A DNA stretch of 64,000 nt from Mytilus edulis (lineage: Eukaryota > Mollusca > Bivalvia > Mytilida > Mytilidae), in the NCBI RefSeq assembly GCF_963676685.1, contig NC_092347.1:65544596-65608595 (forward strand), in the 5' to 3' direction. Below the pieces are notes generated by a model, which saw only the letters and a program-made list of their open reading frames with translations, was not told where the DNA came from and did no database searches. Shown piece by piece: positions 11,214 to 23,300 of this stretch. Numbering within the stretch: position 1 is the first letter of the stretch; each line of letters opens with the position of its first letter. The translations under genes were made by a program, and so were the position numbers.

Positions 11214-11966
11214 TATATATTTTGCACAAAAGGTCGTTCAAATGAGCACTTATCTTTTGTTAAGATATATCAGAAAGTTCTGAATATTTGTGAAATGAAA
11301 TTTATTAATAATTATAATATAAAGAATATCTTAAACACAATACTGTTTTATAAACAGAATAACAACAAAATAAAAAAAAAAAACAATAAAATTAAAAAAA
11401 AAAGAATACACATACAATTGTCGCTTTAACAAATAAATAAAACAAATAATTGAATGAAGTGGAAAATTATCCTGATAAGAATAAACGGCTATGCAGGAAT
11501 TTGTATCTACGAGACAGCAATACACCAAACGATGTGTGGAGGTACACACAAACTACATATTTATACAACATACCAAGCTTTCATATAGTACCCTATATTT
11601 TAGTAAGAAATGCATCATGCATCAAATAAGTATATCTCTTTTCGGAAAAAAAGTTTTGCTGCAATATAGAACACTGGTGTGAGGTAGCTACGGTAATCCC
11701 TCGTCCCATTCATTTCTTGTGTCTCTTTTTTCTATCAATGAGACACTTTATTAACCTCCATTTTAACAATAAACGATTAAATGGTTTCTCTATTTACAGT
11801 TGTTTCGGCAATTAAAGTTTATTATCTATGTACATCAAGTAACTGACTTTTAAGATGTTCAATCCCAATGTCTATTTTCTGTTAATATAATTTTCTTTTT
11901 TATTCATGATACAACTAATAAAGATCTAGAGTTATACATTATGAAATGATTTCATTTTTGTCGTAG

Positions 11967-12126
11967 AAATCCAAACTTCTGTACAGACACTTGTGCTGAT
12001 TGGAATATATATAATTGTCGGGACAGGAAGTATCTGATTATTGACAGTGCTTGTGCTCAAGATGGCAAAAGACTGAGGAAATCACAGTGTGCTTTCTTAA
12101 AGAAAGTACTTGCGCCCAAGCCCTGA
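11967..12126 (+). pseudogene. Esterase copy 1, exon 3
   Basis: The acceptor is tcgtag and the stop TGA is at 12124-12126. It encodes the C-terminal NPNFC..C tail with DWN, YLIID and QCAFLKKVLAP, conserved with copies 2 and 3. Cholinesterases have the similar FAKTGDPN junction at this point. An ATTAAA-type signal follows within about 20 bp. Confidence 0.8.
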
Positions 12127-12744
12127 TTAAAGCTTGATTAAAATCTTAAAACCAGTTCTATTTTAATAATTTTATTTTATTGTCTTTCACATTTTCCAAT
12201 TAAACCGGGTTTATTTAATATTGTGAAGATATAGAATAAAATGAGACAACTATCTGCCAAATCAAAATGGTGTTGTTATCAATTATAGGCATAGTACGGC
12301 CTTCGAGATCGATTGTTTAACCGATTGTCACATTGCTGGGGTAAGTGTTGACAGGCAAGTTCGACTACTCGGACCACTAGACCACAGAGCCCCCTCAAGA
12401 AAAGAGAACCCCACGTTGACAAGATGTAAAACAATTCAAACCAGAAAACAAACGTCATAATTTATGATTAACCAATAGAGCCCGCTCTGAAATGTATCGC
12501 ATGCTTTACTTATCATTGTTGTCATTATGATAAAAGTCTGTAATTAGAAGGTTTCAAATACAATCACTATAATCAATGATCCATTTAAATAAGGTAAAGG
12601 TAGGTGAAATCCCATCAAAAAGACATTTTCATCTTAAATAATAGTGTTCCCATTGCTGAATTCCTGAATAATGAAAATGAGGTCAAAGTCATATGGACCC
12701 TGCCAGACAGACAGGTTCATCTTACATTCTTTCCGTAAACCATA
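12127..12744. other. 3' flank of esterase copy 1, with possible tRNA-derived SINE fragment
   Basis: Downstream sequence resembles the flanks of copies 2 and 3 (aaaccagaaaacaaacgtc near 12436 versus 45614). On the minus strand near 12365-12400 the stretch GCTCTGTGGTCTAGTGGTCC resembles a tRNA A-box. No convincing B-box at the right spacing was found, so a SINE is only a possibility. Fragments of repeat C occur near 12240-12310. Confidence 0.4.
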
Positions 12745-13191
12745 TAGAATGAAATTCAAAATAGTGTGGCTGTGACCATTGATTGACACATTAAATTCAT
12801 CCATTGACTGGGACAATTTAGGTGAACGTTTGTATGTAACAACCACTGCTCACTATGTACTTTTTAAAGACACTTAAACTATGGGGTCACCAAAGGTTCT
12901 CAACACCTTAATAAAGTAATTCGAAAAAATAATCAGAAATAACACGATGTTTTGATTTATATCAATTATATAAATCAAAACATAAAGGTTATTCCTGATT
13001 AATTTTTCGAATTATTTTATAATTAAAGGCGTTAAGAAACCTTTGGTGACCCCACATTTTAAATGTCTATCGTAGTTACGTCGTGAACAGTGATCGTTAC
13101 AGACAAACGTTCACGTAAATTGTCCCAGTCAATGGATGAATTTAATGTGTCAATCAATGGCCACAGCCACACTGTTTTGAATTTCATTCTA
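12745..13191. mobile_element. Fold-back element (MITE-like), copy A
   Basis: The left arm (gaatgaaattcaaaatagtg.., ..actgggacaatttaggtgaa) and right arm (mirror image, ending gaatttcattc) pair over about 200 bp each around 12965. TA flanks both ends. Two further copies lie at 19731-20177 and 33974-34416. No transposase is present. Confidence 0.8.
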
Positions 13192-14297
13192 GAAATTGCC
13201 TCTTGCTCGTGGTCTAATCTAATAAATTGACAAACTACGAAAACTTATTATTGATCATTGAACCATAAAATGAGGTAAATGTCATATTTACCCCGCCAGA
13301 CAGACAAGTATGTTCCATACATAAGGAATAAAGCAACTTATGCTCACATATCTGAAAAAACATAAGCAACCACAAAAACTTAACATTTTCCAGTGAACTA
13401 TGAAAATAATGTCAGATGAGACCTGCATTACGTATATGTATCACCTACAATCGTTTCATCCGCTAAATAAAGGGGCATACAGATAGTTGTGTTTTGTGTA
13501 CTATTGTTTGTATGTTTTCTTTTTAGCCATGACTTTGTCAGGTTGTCTTCGACTTATGAGTTTGCCCATTGGCCCTCATTTTTCTTTTTAAAAATCTTGT
13601 GCATGTATAATTATAAGCCATTTGTAAAAGTCTTATAAATATTTGTTATTTTTTAACAGTTTTGAGAATTTAAACTTGTCAATGATAAAGCTATGAAAAG
13701 TCAAGAGAAAACATTTTCCCGCAAACATTTCGAAAACAAGCACATTGACCAATATTTAATTTTTGCTCGTTTGGTTCCTTTATTAAACCACCATCGATAT
13801 ATACTAGTGTTATGCAAAGCTTGTTTTTTTAAACTGAGTAGCGAACTTCCTTCAATGGTTTTACATTTGTCATTTGGGGGCCTTTTTTAGCTGACTATGC
13901 GGTATGGGCTTTCCTCATTGTTGAAGGCCGTATGGTGACATATAATTGTTAATTTCTGTATCATTTGGTCACTTGTGGAGAGTTGTTTCATTGACAATCA
14001 TACCACTTTTTTTTTTATTGACCACGTAACTCAAATCACTTAACTGTGACATGAGGTCGAGGACAGATGAACCCTATCAGACGGATATGCATACGTTGAA
14101 AGGAATACATACACCAATTATGGTGATCATATTACTCATAATAAGCGATAATTTCACTCGACCAAAAATGATTTTTTTTAAAGCAGTCACTAAACCATAA
14201 ATTGAAATATGTAGTCAAAAACATTAGACATATGACAGACGGTCCATTTCATCATCAAAGATGTACTCAAAAAACAAAAAATAATATAGGAATGAAT
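13192..14297. other. Spacer with repeat C fragment
   Basis: No gene is seen. A reverse-orientation copy of dispersed repeat C occupies about 13840-14020 (tttacatttgtcatttggg, ctgactatgcggtatgggct, ttgaaggccgtatggtgaca). The rest is unassigned. Confidence 0.5.
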
Positions 14298-14470
14298 AAA
14301 GGCAACAGTAGTATACCGCTGTTCAAAACTCATAAATCCATGGACAAAAAACAAAATCGGGATAACAAACTAAAACCGAGGGAAACGCATTAAATATAAG
14401 AGGAGAACAACGACATAACACTAAAATGTAACACATATAGACAAAATCCCACGAGAATAACAAATATAAC

Positions 14471-15529
14471 ATATATATGTTCCGGACCATATGAGTATTT
14501 GGACCATACGCGTATGGTCATGACCATATGGGTATATACTCATATGGTCCGACCATACGCGTATGGTCGGACCATACGCGTATGGTCGGGGTAATTAACA
14601 CTCTGTTACAGTTTACTTTTAATACTTCTAAACTCTTCATATGGTATGACCGTTCATTCAAAAGACGCTATCATATAGGTAATTTTATCGTTATATTATA
14701 ATAAAAAGATAAGCTAAATAAAAATAAGAAGTTTCACATTGTTAATTTCACTTAATTGTCAAATTTAAAGTAAACACATTTTTTACCGATGGTCATTACC
14801 GATGGTCATAACCGATTTGTTATTACGAGTAAATGGCAATATGTCGACTAAAAAATTAAATTCCAAAAATTTCGTAATGAACTGTTACATGATAAGAAGT
14901 CACTGGAAAGTAGCATACTATTAGTTTATTTAAGTTGTGTTGTGAAGATGGTGTATTGCAGTCAACCATTTTACGATATTTGAGATCTAGAGCTTCTTAA
15001 AAACACTGTAGACATCAGAATTGCCAAAGACCTCGGTATCACTGTACGCAGCTGCAAAAAAGGCTTGTTTTTCACTCGCAAACAAAATGTGAAAATGAAA
15101 AAGATCGTGCACAAAACTTGCAAATGCAAAAAAGCTATGATACCGTGTGGAAGTGAATGTCATCCAAGCCTACATGCACTAATGTAACTAGCGATGAAAA
15201 CTAACTATGGCATCAATATTAAATTTTTACATAGTTTTTTTTATTATAAAATTAAAAAATTGTCATGTTTTAAACCATCACTGTTTTTTTTAGATAAAGT
15301 TCTTGTATTATTGAAACGTTTATAATGTAATTTGGAAACATAAATATACCTATATGGTCCAAATACTCATATGGTCCGGCCCGTTAATAACCAAACGAGT
15401 ATTATACTCATATGGTCCGACCATACGCGTACGGTCGGACCATACGCGTATGGTCGGACCATATGAGTATACGCATATGGTCATGACCATACGCGTATGG
15501 TCCAAATACTCATATGGTCCGGAACATAT
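14471..15529. mobile_element. 1.06-kb element with palindrome-array termini
   Basis: The ends are inverted repeats of about 110 bp, built from GACCATACGCGTATGGTC (three copies at 14512-14588, three near 15418-15500, one of them with a mismatch) and from GGACCATATGAGTA-type half-sites. The outer tips read ATATGTTCCGG and CCGGAACATAT. ATATAAC flanks both sides (14464-14470 and 15530-15536) and occurs once at the empty site near 17730. Inside, a frame at 14984-15187 ends in a Cys-rich tail. No known transposase was recognised. Confidence 0.75.
14984..15187 (+). pseudogene. Cys-rich open frame inside the palindrome-ended element
   Basis: The frame is 67 codons long without an ATG at its start; a stop precedes it at 14981 and an ATG in the same frame lies at 14948. 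The tail reads KTCKCKKAMIPCGSECHP, a CxC..C..CH pattern that suggests a zinc-binding knot. Function is unknown. It could be the last exon or remnant of the element's own protein. The family is not recognised. Confidence 0.35.
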
Positions 15530-16060
15530 ATATAACATCAAAACCAAATACATGAATTTGGGATAGACAAGTACCGTGACACGTCTTATCGCAATGTGAA
15601 TTTACACTCAAAAATAAGAGAAAACAAACGACACAACGTTATAATGTAATACACACAGAAACGAACTATAATATAACAATGACCATATTCCTGACTTGGT
15701 ACAGGGCATTTTTAAAGGAAAAAATGGTGGGTTGAACCTGGTTTTGTGGCATGCCAAACCTCGCACTTTTATGGCCATGTGAAATATAACATCAAAATGA
15801 CAACACAGGACTACAATATAAATAAATTGGAGAACACAATTGACAAAGAATCACACGAACAACAGCCAACAAAAGGCAACAAGTTCAAAATTTTAATACG
15901 CCAGAAGTGTATTTTGTCACACAAGACCTATGTGTGACGCACAGATACAAAAGTTTGAAAGCCGAAACGAGTACAAAGTTGAACAGCATCGAGGACCAAA
16001 AGATCAAAAAGGTTGTGCCAAAAACGGCAAGGGTTTTCTGTTAAGTTACCAGAAAATCCC

Positions 16061-16912
16061 TATAATTTAGAGTAATTTATACTTTTGCAAACAGTAAATT
16101 TAATAAAATGAATATTCAAAAGATGTACATGATAAAGCTGAAGTATTAACTAATTACAGGAAACAACTGAAATACATTTACATAACCAGACATTTGAAAC
16201 ACAAAAGTAGACACATCCGAATACGTTTTAACCTCTACGCCAAGTGACGTCCTATTTGAAACTGAAAAATGACGAAAAAATGACGTCATTTGAATTAGTA
16301 AAACAGAGCATCAAAAAATGAAAAATGACGTCACATAAGAATGAATAAGATAGAATTAGGATTAATTTAAGATTATATATTTGAACTAAATACTGATATT
16401 GCATTTAATAACAAAGCACATTTTAATTCTTATTAATATAAAACTGAGGTAGCAATTAACTATATTATAAAACTATGTCAGGTTTGTTATGAATCTAACT
16501 TCAAACGTAAAATGTCGTACTGATTACTTTGAACGAAATCAAATCTGATAAATGAAGGCGGTGATTAATTTTCTTTACCATAACACAGATGTTTTACCCG
16601 TGTTAAAAGGACATGAGCTACGAGATATAAAAAATATCAAAATATGATTTTTTTTGTCAAGCATTAATGAAAGCAAAAAGTGAAAAATAATTCGCTTTGA
16701 GAAACCAGTTTTGTTCAGTTATGTCAATATAAGCTAAGAAACATCGCTAATGAATTATTTTCTCAAAATGAATAATTCGACAGCATTATATGCTTATTTA
16801 TGTGACCTTCAATTTATCCCATTAGCTAGAGATAGGTTATGCATGAAGTAGGCTTGCTTATTCATTTAAAAGAAAAGATTGTCAATATTAGAAAGGAAAC
16901 AAGGGCAATTAA
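16061..16912. other. Spacer with clustered TGACGTC motifs
   Basis: No gene is seen. TGACGTC occurs three times within 16245-16335 (near 16246, 16283 and 16327), two of them as the CRE-like octamer core TGACGTCA. They lie in a short-period, partly repeated stretch (gaaaaatgacg..). Whether this is regulatory or simply repeat-derived cannot be told from the sequence. Confidence 0.4.
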
Positions 16913-17330
16913 GGGCAACAGTAGTATACCGCTATTCAAAAGTTATAAAACGATTGAGTGAAATCAAATCCGGGTAACAAACTAAAACTGACAGAAACAC
17001 AAAAACAAAGGAACAGTAGGAACACTGCAGTTCAACAAAAACAAAAGCCAACATACATAGATACAACCTATTTGATAACAACTGTCATATTCCACACTCG
17101 GTACAAGACATTTTAAGAAAAAAGCTGGTGGGTTGAACCTAGTTTTATGGCAGCAAAATTTCGCTTATATGACAATTCTAAAAAAACATATATCGCTTAA
17201 ATGACAACACTACATGTGCGTGACAGCACAAACACATGCAAGAGCACTCATCACAAATAAACGCACAAACAAATACTAGTAATATAATAGTTAACACAAC
17301 ATGTAAACAACAGAACAACAACAAACATCT
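16913..17330 (+). repeat. Dispersed repeat A, diverged copy
   Basis: It opens ggcaacagtagtataccgct at 16914, like the copies at 14298 and 17550, and continues with related but diverged sequence (gggtaacaaactaaaactga). No gene is present. Confidence 0.65.
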
Positions 17331-17375
17331 TCCATCAATGACATACACCTAAGGACACATATATTTATGAAAACA

Positions 17376-19730
17376 ATACCAAGTGAGATAACGTGCCTTT
17401 TAGCGTCTAGTGCTTTCATTCATCTATAGTGACTGAGACGTTGTCATTGGTAAAGTTGTTGGTGAGATTTTATCACGTTGTATCATTGTAAACGTTTTAC
17501 TGATAGTTTATCATTAAGCTACGGAGTTAAATCTTTAATAAAGTAAATAAAGGCAACAGTAGTATACCGCTGTTCAAAACTCGTAACTCTATGGACAAAA
17601 AACAAAATCGGGGTAACAAACTAAAACTGAGGGAAACGCATTAAATATAAGAGGAGAACAACGACCCAACATTAAAATGTAACACACACAGAAACGGACT
17701 AAGCATTAGACAAAATCCGATGAGAATAACAAATATAACATCAAAACCAAATACATGAATTTGGGATAGAAAAGTACCGTGACACGTCTTATAGTAATGT
17801 GAATTCACACTCAAATATAAGAGAAAATAAACTACATAACGGAAACACAACTTTAAAATGTAACACACACAGAAACGAACTATAATATAACAATGGCCAT
17901 ATTCCTGACTTGGTAAAGGACAACAAATGGTTGGTTGAACCTGGTTTTGTGGCATGCCAAACCTCGCACTTTAATGGCAATGTTAAATATAACATTAAAA
18001 TGACAACATAATATTACAGGACTACAATACAAATAAATAGGAGAATATATTAGACTAAGACACACATGAATAATAGCTTACAAAAGGCATCAGGTTTAAA
18101 ATTCAATACGCCAGAAACGCGCCTCATCCACACAAGACTCACCAGTTACGCCCAGATATCAAAGTTCAAAGCAAAACAATAAGTAATAAAATGCAAGAAT
18201 AAACAAAAATATTATGTATATTTAAAGTAAACATTTTAAATCCATTTGTACCCATTACGAAACCAGAAAATTAGCTCGGCGATTCATTCATTTCTTCTTG
18301 TATCGTTATCTCGTTCAAATCAATTAATCTTTTCATAAATGTACGAATATTGTATATTTAAGTTGAACGTACGAACATGAACAACCTTGATGACATACGT
18401 AATATATGTCTAAGACTTTTCCCTTAAGCATTGATCTGTTTCAGGGTTGAAGAGCGCTTTGCGTATATGAGTAAACAACGTTTAAAATACCACTAGGACT
18501 TTGTCATTGAAATACAGATCAGCATACAGATCAGCATGTATGACATTTGAATTTTTTCCATTTTTTTTAAGACAATGGCGATGATAACAATGCAGTATTT
18601 TGGCTTAACATCAAGTGACTATTTTTCATGTTTGTGAAGACGAGAACATGATAATGTGTTATGGATAATATAAGAAGATATAGGTAACTTGAGAAATATG
18701 ATGAAATCCGTTTTATTTTCAAGATACTTTCGATAATCAGATGTAAACTGATAGTTTAAAAACATATTTGATTGTTCAAAATGACAAATGGATTAGACAC
18801 AAGTTTTACATCTTAGTAACGTCTTCTCTAAAACTGTAAACAGATGTGCATGAATCTGTGGGATTTACAATATTACAGCCGCCGTTGATAGCATGATTGC
18901 TCAAGTGCAAAAGTTTAAGACACTAGTAGTTGATTTTTAAATTCGCGAGTAAATTGATTTTTGTAAAAAAAACATTATTGATTTTTTTCCCTGTTATGTC
19001 CTCTATGAACCATGCTTTGTCATTTTGAAGGCCGTACGTCGAACGAAAGTTGCTTACACCAAACTTGTTAATTTATATATTCATAATATAACGGTTCCTT
19101 ATTGAAAATTACTGATGAAAGCCTGAAATATTACTATAGAATATTTTAAATGATTTGGTTAACTATCCAATTTTTTTTTCTAATAATTTGAAATAAATCA
19201 AAACTTTGTGTATAAATCAAAATGACGGTTCAATAGTATTATTAATCAACTCTATGTCTTAGTTTTCTATTTAATACCAACTAATCAATTAATGTCCTCC
19301 AAGAGAGCAGTGAAATATATGGCGATGTCCATAAATGCAAATATAATGTAATTGAAAAAACCGGTTAATGTTAGATAAACTCAGAACAAGTTACCAAAAA
19401 TATAACAAAAATACAGAGTTCCCAGGAAAATTCAAAACGGAAAGTCCCTAACCGAATGGCAATATCAAAAGCCCAAACTCATCACACGAATGGATACAAA
19501 CTGTCATATTCCTGATTTAGTACCACATTACTACAATTAAGAAAGTAGAATAAAGTATACCGTTTCATCTTTGAACGTGAATAGAAACACGCAAACATTA
19601 TACGACCACTTAAAGTAGGACCAATGTAAAAGGTCAGCTGAACTGACTGACAACGCGCATGACATCTATCGTTTGTTTGCTGACATTGATTTGAATCCGT
19701 TAAAATGAACCTGTGTTGATCTTTTTAAAT
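17376..19730 (+). repeat. Upstream flank of esterase copy 2 (segmental duplicate unit 2), with repeat A inserted
   Basis: It aligns with 4930-6800. A full copy of repeat A (17550-18190) sits between aataaagtaaa and the resumed homology. Unit 1 lacks it near 5080, so it inserted after or during the duplication. The end of the repeat carries a decayed hammerhead motif (18108-18151, minus strand). No gene is seen. Confidence 0.65.
17550..18190 (+). repeat. Dispersed repeat A, uninterrupted copy
   Basis: This is the most complete copy in the window, running from ggcaacagtagtataccgct through caaatataacatcaaaacc (the empty site for the palindrome-ended element) to ccagaaacgcgcctcatcc. Reading frames on its minus strand are shadows. 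Confidence 0.75.
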
Positions 19731-20177
19731 AGAATGAAATTCAAAACAGTGTAGCTGTGGCCATTGATTGACACATTAAAATCATCCATTGACTGGGACA
19801 ATTTACGTGAACGTTTGTCTGTAACAACCACTGTTCACGACGTACCTACGATAGACATTTAAACTGTGGGGTCACCAAAGGTTTCTTAACGCCTTTAATT
19901 TTAAAATAATTCGAAAAATTAATCAGGAATAACCTTTGTGTTTTGATTTATATAATTGATATAAATCAAAATATCGTGTTATTTCTGATTAATTTTTCGA
20001 ATTACTTTATTTAGGTGTTAAGAAACCTTTGGTGACCCCATAGTTTAAGTGCCTTTAAAAAGTACATAGTGAGCATTGGTCGTTACATACAAACGTTCAC
20101 CTAAATTGTCCCAGTCAATGGATGATTTTAATGTGTCAATCAATGGCCACAGCTACACTGTTTTGAATTTCATTCTA
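19731..20177. mobile_element. Fold-back element (MITE-like), copy B
   Basis: It has the same arms as copy A (gaatgaaattcaaaacagtg.. to ..ttttgaatttcattc). It lies between gttgatctttttaaa and tatacatcatatata. Unit 1 at 6785-6830 has these flanks joined (ttgatctttttaaatatctatatc), giving a paralogous empty site and supporting a TA duplication. Confidence 0.85.
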
Positions 20178-20379
20178 TATACATCATATATAATATCTTT
20201 GTTATGTTCTGTTGTATAAGACATTTTAAATTTACTCATGACTGTCCTTGTCGTTAAGGACCTTGAAATTTGTAATCGTCAGCACTGGCATGTTCATGAA
20301 CACGTATCAGCCTAATGGAATTTCAGTATTTTGAATCAATTAAGAAAATGGCAAAACACATGTTTAAAATGCATGTTTT

Positions 20380-23300
20380 AACAAATGTTACAAGAGTTAT
20401 ACAAAATAAAAAATGAACTGTTGCTCGTTGTATCTTTATAAGATATATCTTTATTGGCAAAAATGCGAAAACTTATCATTTACCAATGAACCATGAAAAT
20501 TGGGTCAAGGTCATATTTACCCTGCCAGACAGACATGTACCTTTTACAGTCGTTCCATACATAAAAATAATTTCGTGGTTCACCTGTACTCACAAATTCA
20601 ATGAATATTGGTATTCAACGAAAAAACATGAATCCACAGAACCTCTATGATGTTGCTGATGCATTGGTGCTTTACTTTAAGTATTGTACGTGCATATCAG
20701 AACGAGAACATGCTTATGAATGACACGAGCATTAAGGCAACAGTAGTACATAAGTTACCTGTGAAAGATAATAAAATCCCTTGTTTTGTTAGGTAGATTT
20801 ATACAAATTTTCGAAATGACGAATAAAAAACAATAAAATATTACTGAATTAAGGACATGATTTTCTGACTGGATACGAATGAAATCTTCCAATGAAGATC
20901 TTGGTAAGTAACTATTTATACATTTCTACTGTAACTGTTCGTCGTTTGAAAATACAATTGAAACAATAGAAAAAAACAAAGAATATGGGATAGCCATCAA
21001 TCACACAACTAAGTACATACACAGCAAAAACACAAGAAAGGCAGAGGAACAGCAGTTTTTATTGAAGATCTTTGTCTCACAGTTTTAAAGAGGCTCTCGA
21101 CTTTGAACAAAAAAATAAGAATAAAACTGTGTCCTCATGGCAAGCTAAAATAAAAACAGAAGCCTGTTATTCGGTGGTTGTCGTTTATTGATATGTTACA
21201 TATTGGTTTTCCGTTTATTTTTTGTAAATACATTTTCTCGTTTGAATTGTTTTACATTTGTCACTTCGGTGCCTTTTATAACTGACTATGCGGTATAGGC
21301 TTTGCTCATTGTTGGAAGGCAGTACGTTGACATACAGTTGTTAATTTCTGTGTCATTTGGTCTATGTTAAAGAGTTGTCTCATTGGCAATAATACAATAT
21401 CTTCTTTTTTTATTCTAAGGTCGAGACGGCCTCTAGCACCGGCTTGAATGGAAATCTCACGCTTATTTCATTACTAAAAATCCCACTTTTTATCATTTTT
21501 TTTTTAAATTGTCTTATATCATATATGATATCGTTTTAATTTTCAATAGGAGGAGCTTAATTACGTATGATTGTACATCTTGGTTACATAGGTGTAGGTA
21601 CCTTGAAATCTTTAAACAACATTCACATTCAAATTCAGTATTTTGTACAAATTATGATAAAATAGCAAAATACATGTTAAAAATACATGTTTTAAACAAA
21701 TGTTACAGGAGTTATGAAGTGAAAGTTTTTCAAGACTAGTTGTTCATATTATTTAGTTTTAACCTTGGACTCGGTTTGACAATACCAATCCTCATTTTTG
21801 AGAATGTTTGCATCTATTGAAACAAACCTATCTTCTTAAATTTTTTAACTCAGAAACTATTATTCAGATTAGTGTTGATTCTTGAAAATGTTTATATTAT
21901 ATATGATTTCATTGTATATTATGCTGTACAATACATTTTTAATTTACTATGTAACATCTTGCTAACAATCCTTGAAATCTTCAAACGTCAGGAGTGGCAT
22001 GTAAATGTATGTACATGCATCGGGCAAATGGAAATTCAGTATCTTGAATAAATCAATAAAAAGAGAAAAACACTTTTAAAAAATGCGTGTTTTAACAAAT
22101 GTTACAAGAGTTATACAAAATAAAAAATGAACTGTTGCTCTTTGTATCTTTATAAGATATATCTCTATTGGCAAAAATGCGAAAACATATCATTTACCAA
22201 TGAACCATACAAATTGGATCAAGGTCATATTTACCCTGCCAGACAGACATATACCTTTTACAGTCGTTCCATACATAAAAATAATTTCGTGGTTCACCTG
22301 TACTCACAAAACCAATGAATATTGGTATTCAACGAAAAAACATGAATCCACAGTACCTTTATGATGTTGCTGATGCATTGGTGCTTTACTTTAAGTATTG
22401 TACGTGCATATCAGAACGAGAACATGCTAATGGATTACATGAGCATTAAGGCAACAGTAGTAAATAAGTTACCTGTGAACGATAATAAAATCCCTTGTTT
22501 TGTTAGGTAGATTTATACAAATTTTCGAAATGACGAATAAAAAACAATAAAATATTACTGAATTAAGGACATGATTTTCTGACTGGATACGAATGAAATC
22601 TTCCAATGAAGATCTTGGTAAGTAACTATTTATACATTTCTACTGTAACTGTTCGTCGTTTGAAAATACAATTGAAACAATAGAAAAAAAACAAAGAATA
22701 TGGGATAGCCATCAATCACACAAACTAAGTGCATACACAGCAAAAACACAAGAAAGGCAGAGGAACAGCAGTTTTTATTGAAGATCTTCATCTCACAGTT
22801 TTAAAGAGGCTCTCGACTTTGAACAAAAAAATAAGAATAAAATTGTGTCCTCATGGCAAGCTAAAATAAAGACAGAAGCCTGTTATTCAGTGGTTGTCGT
22901 TTATTGATATGTTACATATTGGTTTTCCGTTTATTTTTTGTAAATACATTTTCTCGTTTGAATTGTTTTACATTTGTCACTTCGGTGCCTTTTATAACTG
23001 ACTATGCGGTATAGGCTTTGCTCATTTTTGGAAGGCAGTACGTTGACATACAGTTGTTAATTTCTGTGTCATTTGGTCTCTGTGAAAGAGTTGTCTCATT
23101 GGCAATAATACAATATCTTCTTTTTTTATTCTAAGGTCGAGACGGCCCCTAGCACCGGCTTGAATGGAAATCTCACGCTTATTTCATTACTAAAAATCCC
23201 ACTTTTTATCATTTTTTTTAAAAAATTGTCTTATATCATATATGATATCGTTTTAATTTTCAATAGGAGGAGCTTTATTACGAATGATTGTACATCTTGG

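Larger units (their letters stand above)
7119..12126 (+). pseudogene. Carboxylesterase type B family pseudogene, copy 1
   Basis: Family members are serine hydrolases that cleave carboxylic esters; secreted and membrane forms include cholinesterases and neuroligins. The exons are 7119-8275, 9883-10144 and 11967-12126, with GT-AG borders in the same places as copies 2 and 3. Visible motifs are the EDCxYLN signature, the nucleophile elbow GNSAGGAS, the acid-residue region LGVVKDETSF, and GVPHASENDF around the catalytic His. The oxyanion-hole glycines are changed to GRG. Damage: a frameshift in the signal-peptide region near 7152; one at the A-run near 7313; one at the T-run near 7730; in-frame TGA at 8008-8010; a shortened, divergent stretch near 8130-8200; and a second TGA in exon 2 near 9937. 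The two stops make it a pseudogene even if the homopolymer shifts are sequencing errors. Confidence 0.88.
14298..16060 (+). repeat. Dispersed repeat A, split by a palindrome-ended element
   Basis: It begins ggcaacagtagtataccgct and continues aaactaaaaccgagggaaac and gagaataacaaatataac, then is interrupted. It resumes at 15531 with aacatcaaaaccaaatacat. The copy at 17550-18190 has the same sequence without the interruption. A decayed hammerhead-like stretch lies at about 15899-15941 on the minus strand. Long reading frames opposite this repeat are not genes. Confidence 0.8.

Noticed and set aside
12365-12400. tRNA gene on the minus strand
   Set aside because: Only an A-box-like stretch (GTGGTCTAGTGG) is seen; there is no properly spaced B-box and no cloverleaf, so at most it is a SINE fragment.
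15350-15566. Overlapping plus- and minus-strand reading frames of about 70 codons
   Set aside because: Both are generated by the palindromic terminal array of the mobile element; the peptides are mirror repeats (..YGPTIRVWSD..) with no gene character.
17641-18065. Minus-strand frames of 60-104 codons
   Set aside because: They lie opposite dispersed repeat A, overlap each other in different frames, and similar shadows occur opposite other copies of the repeat.
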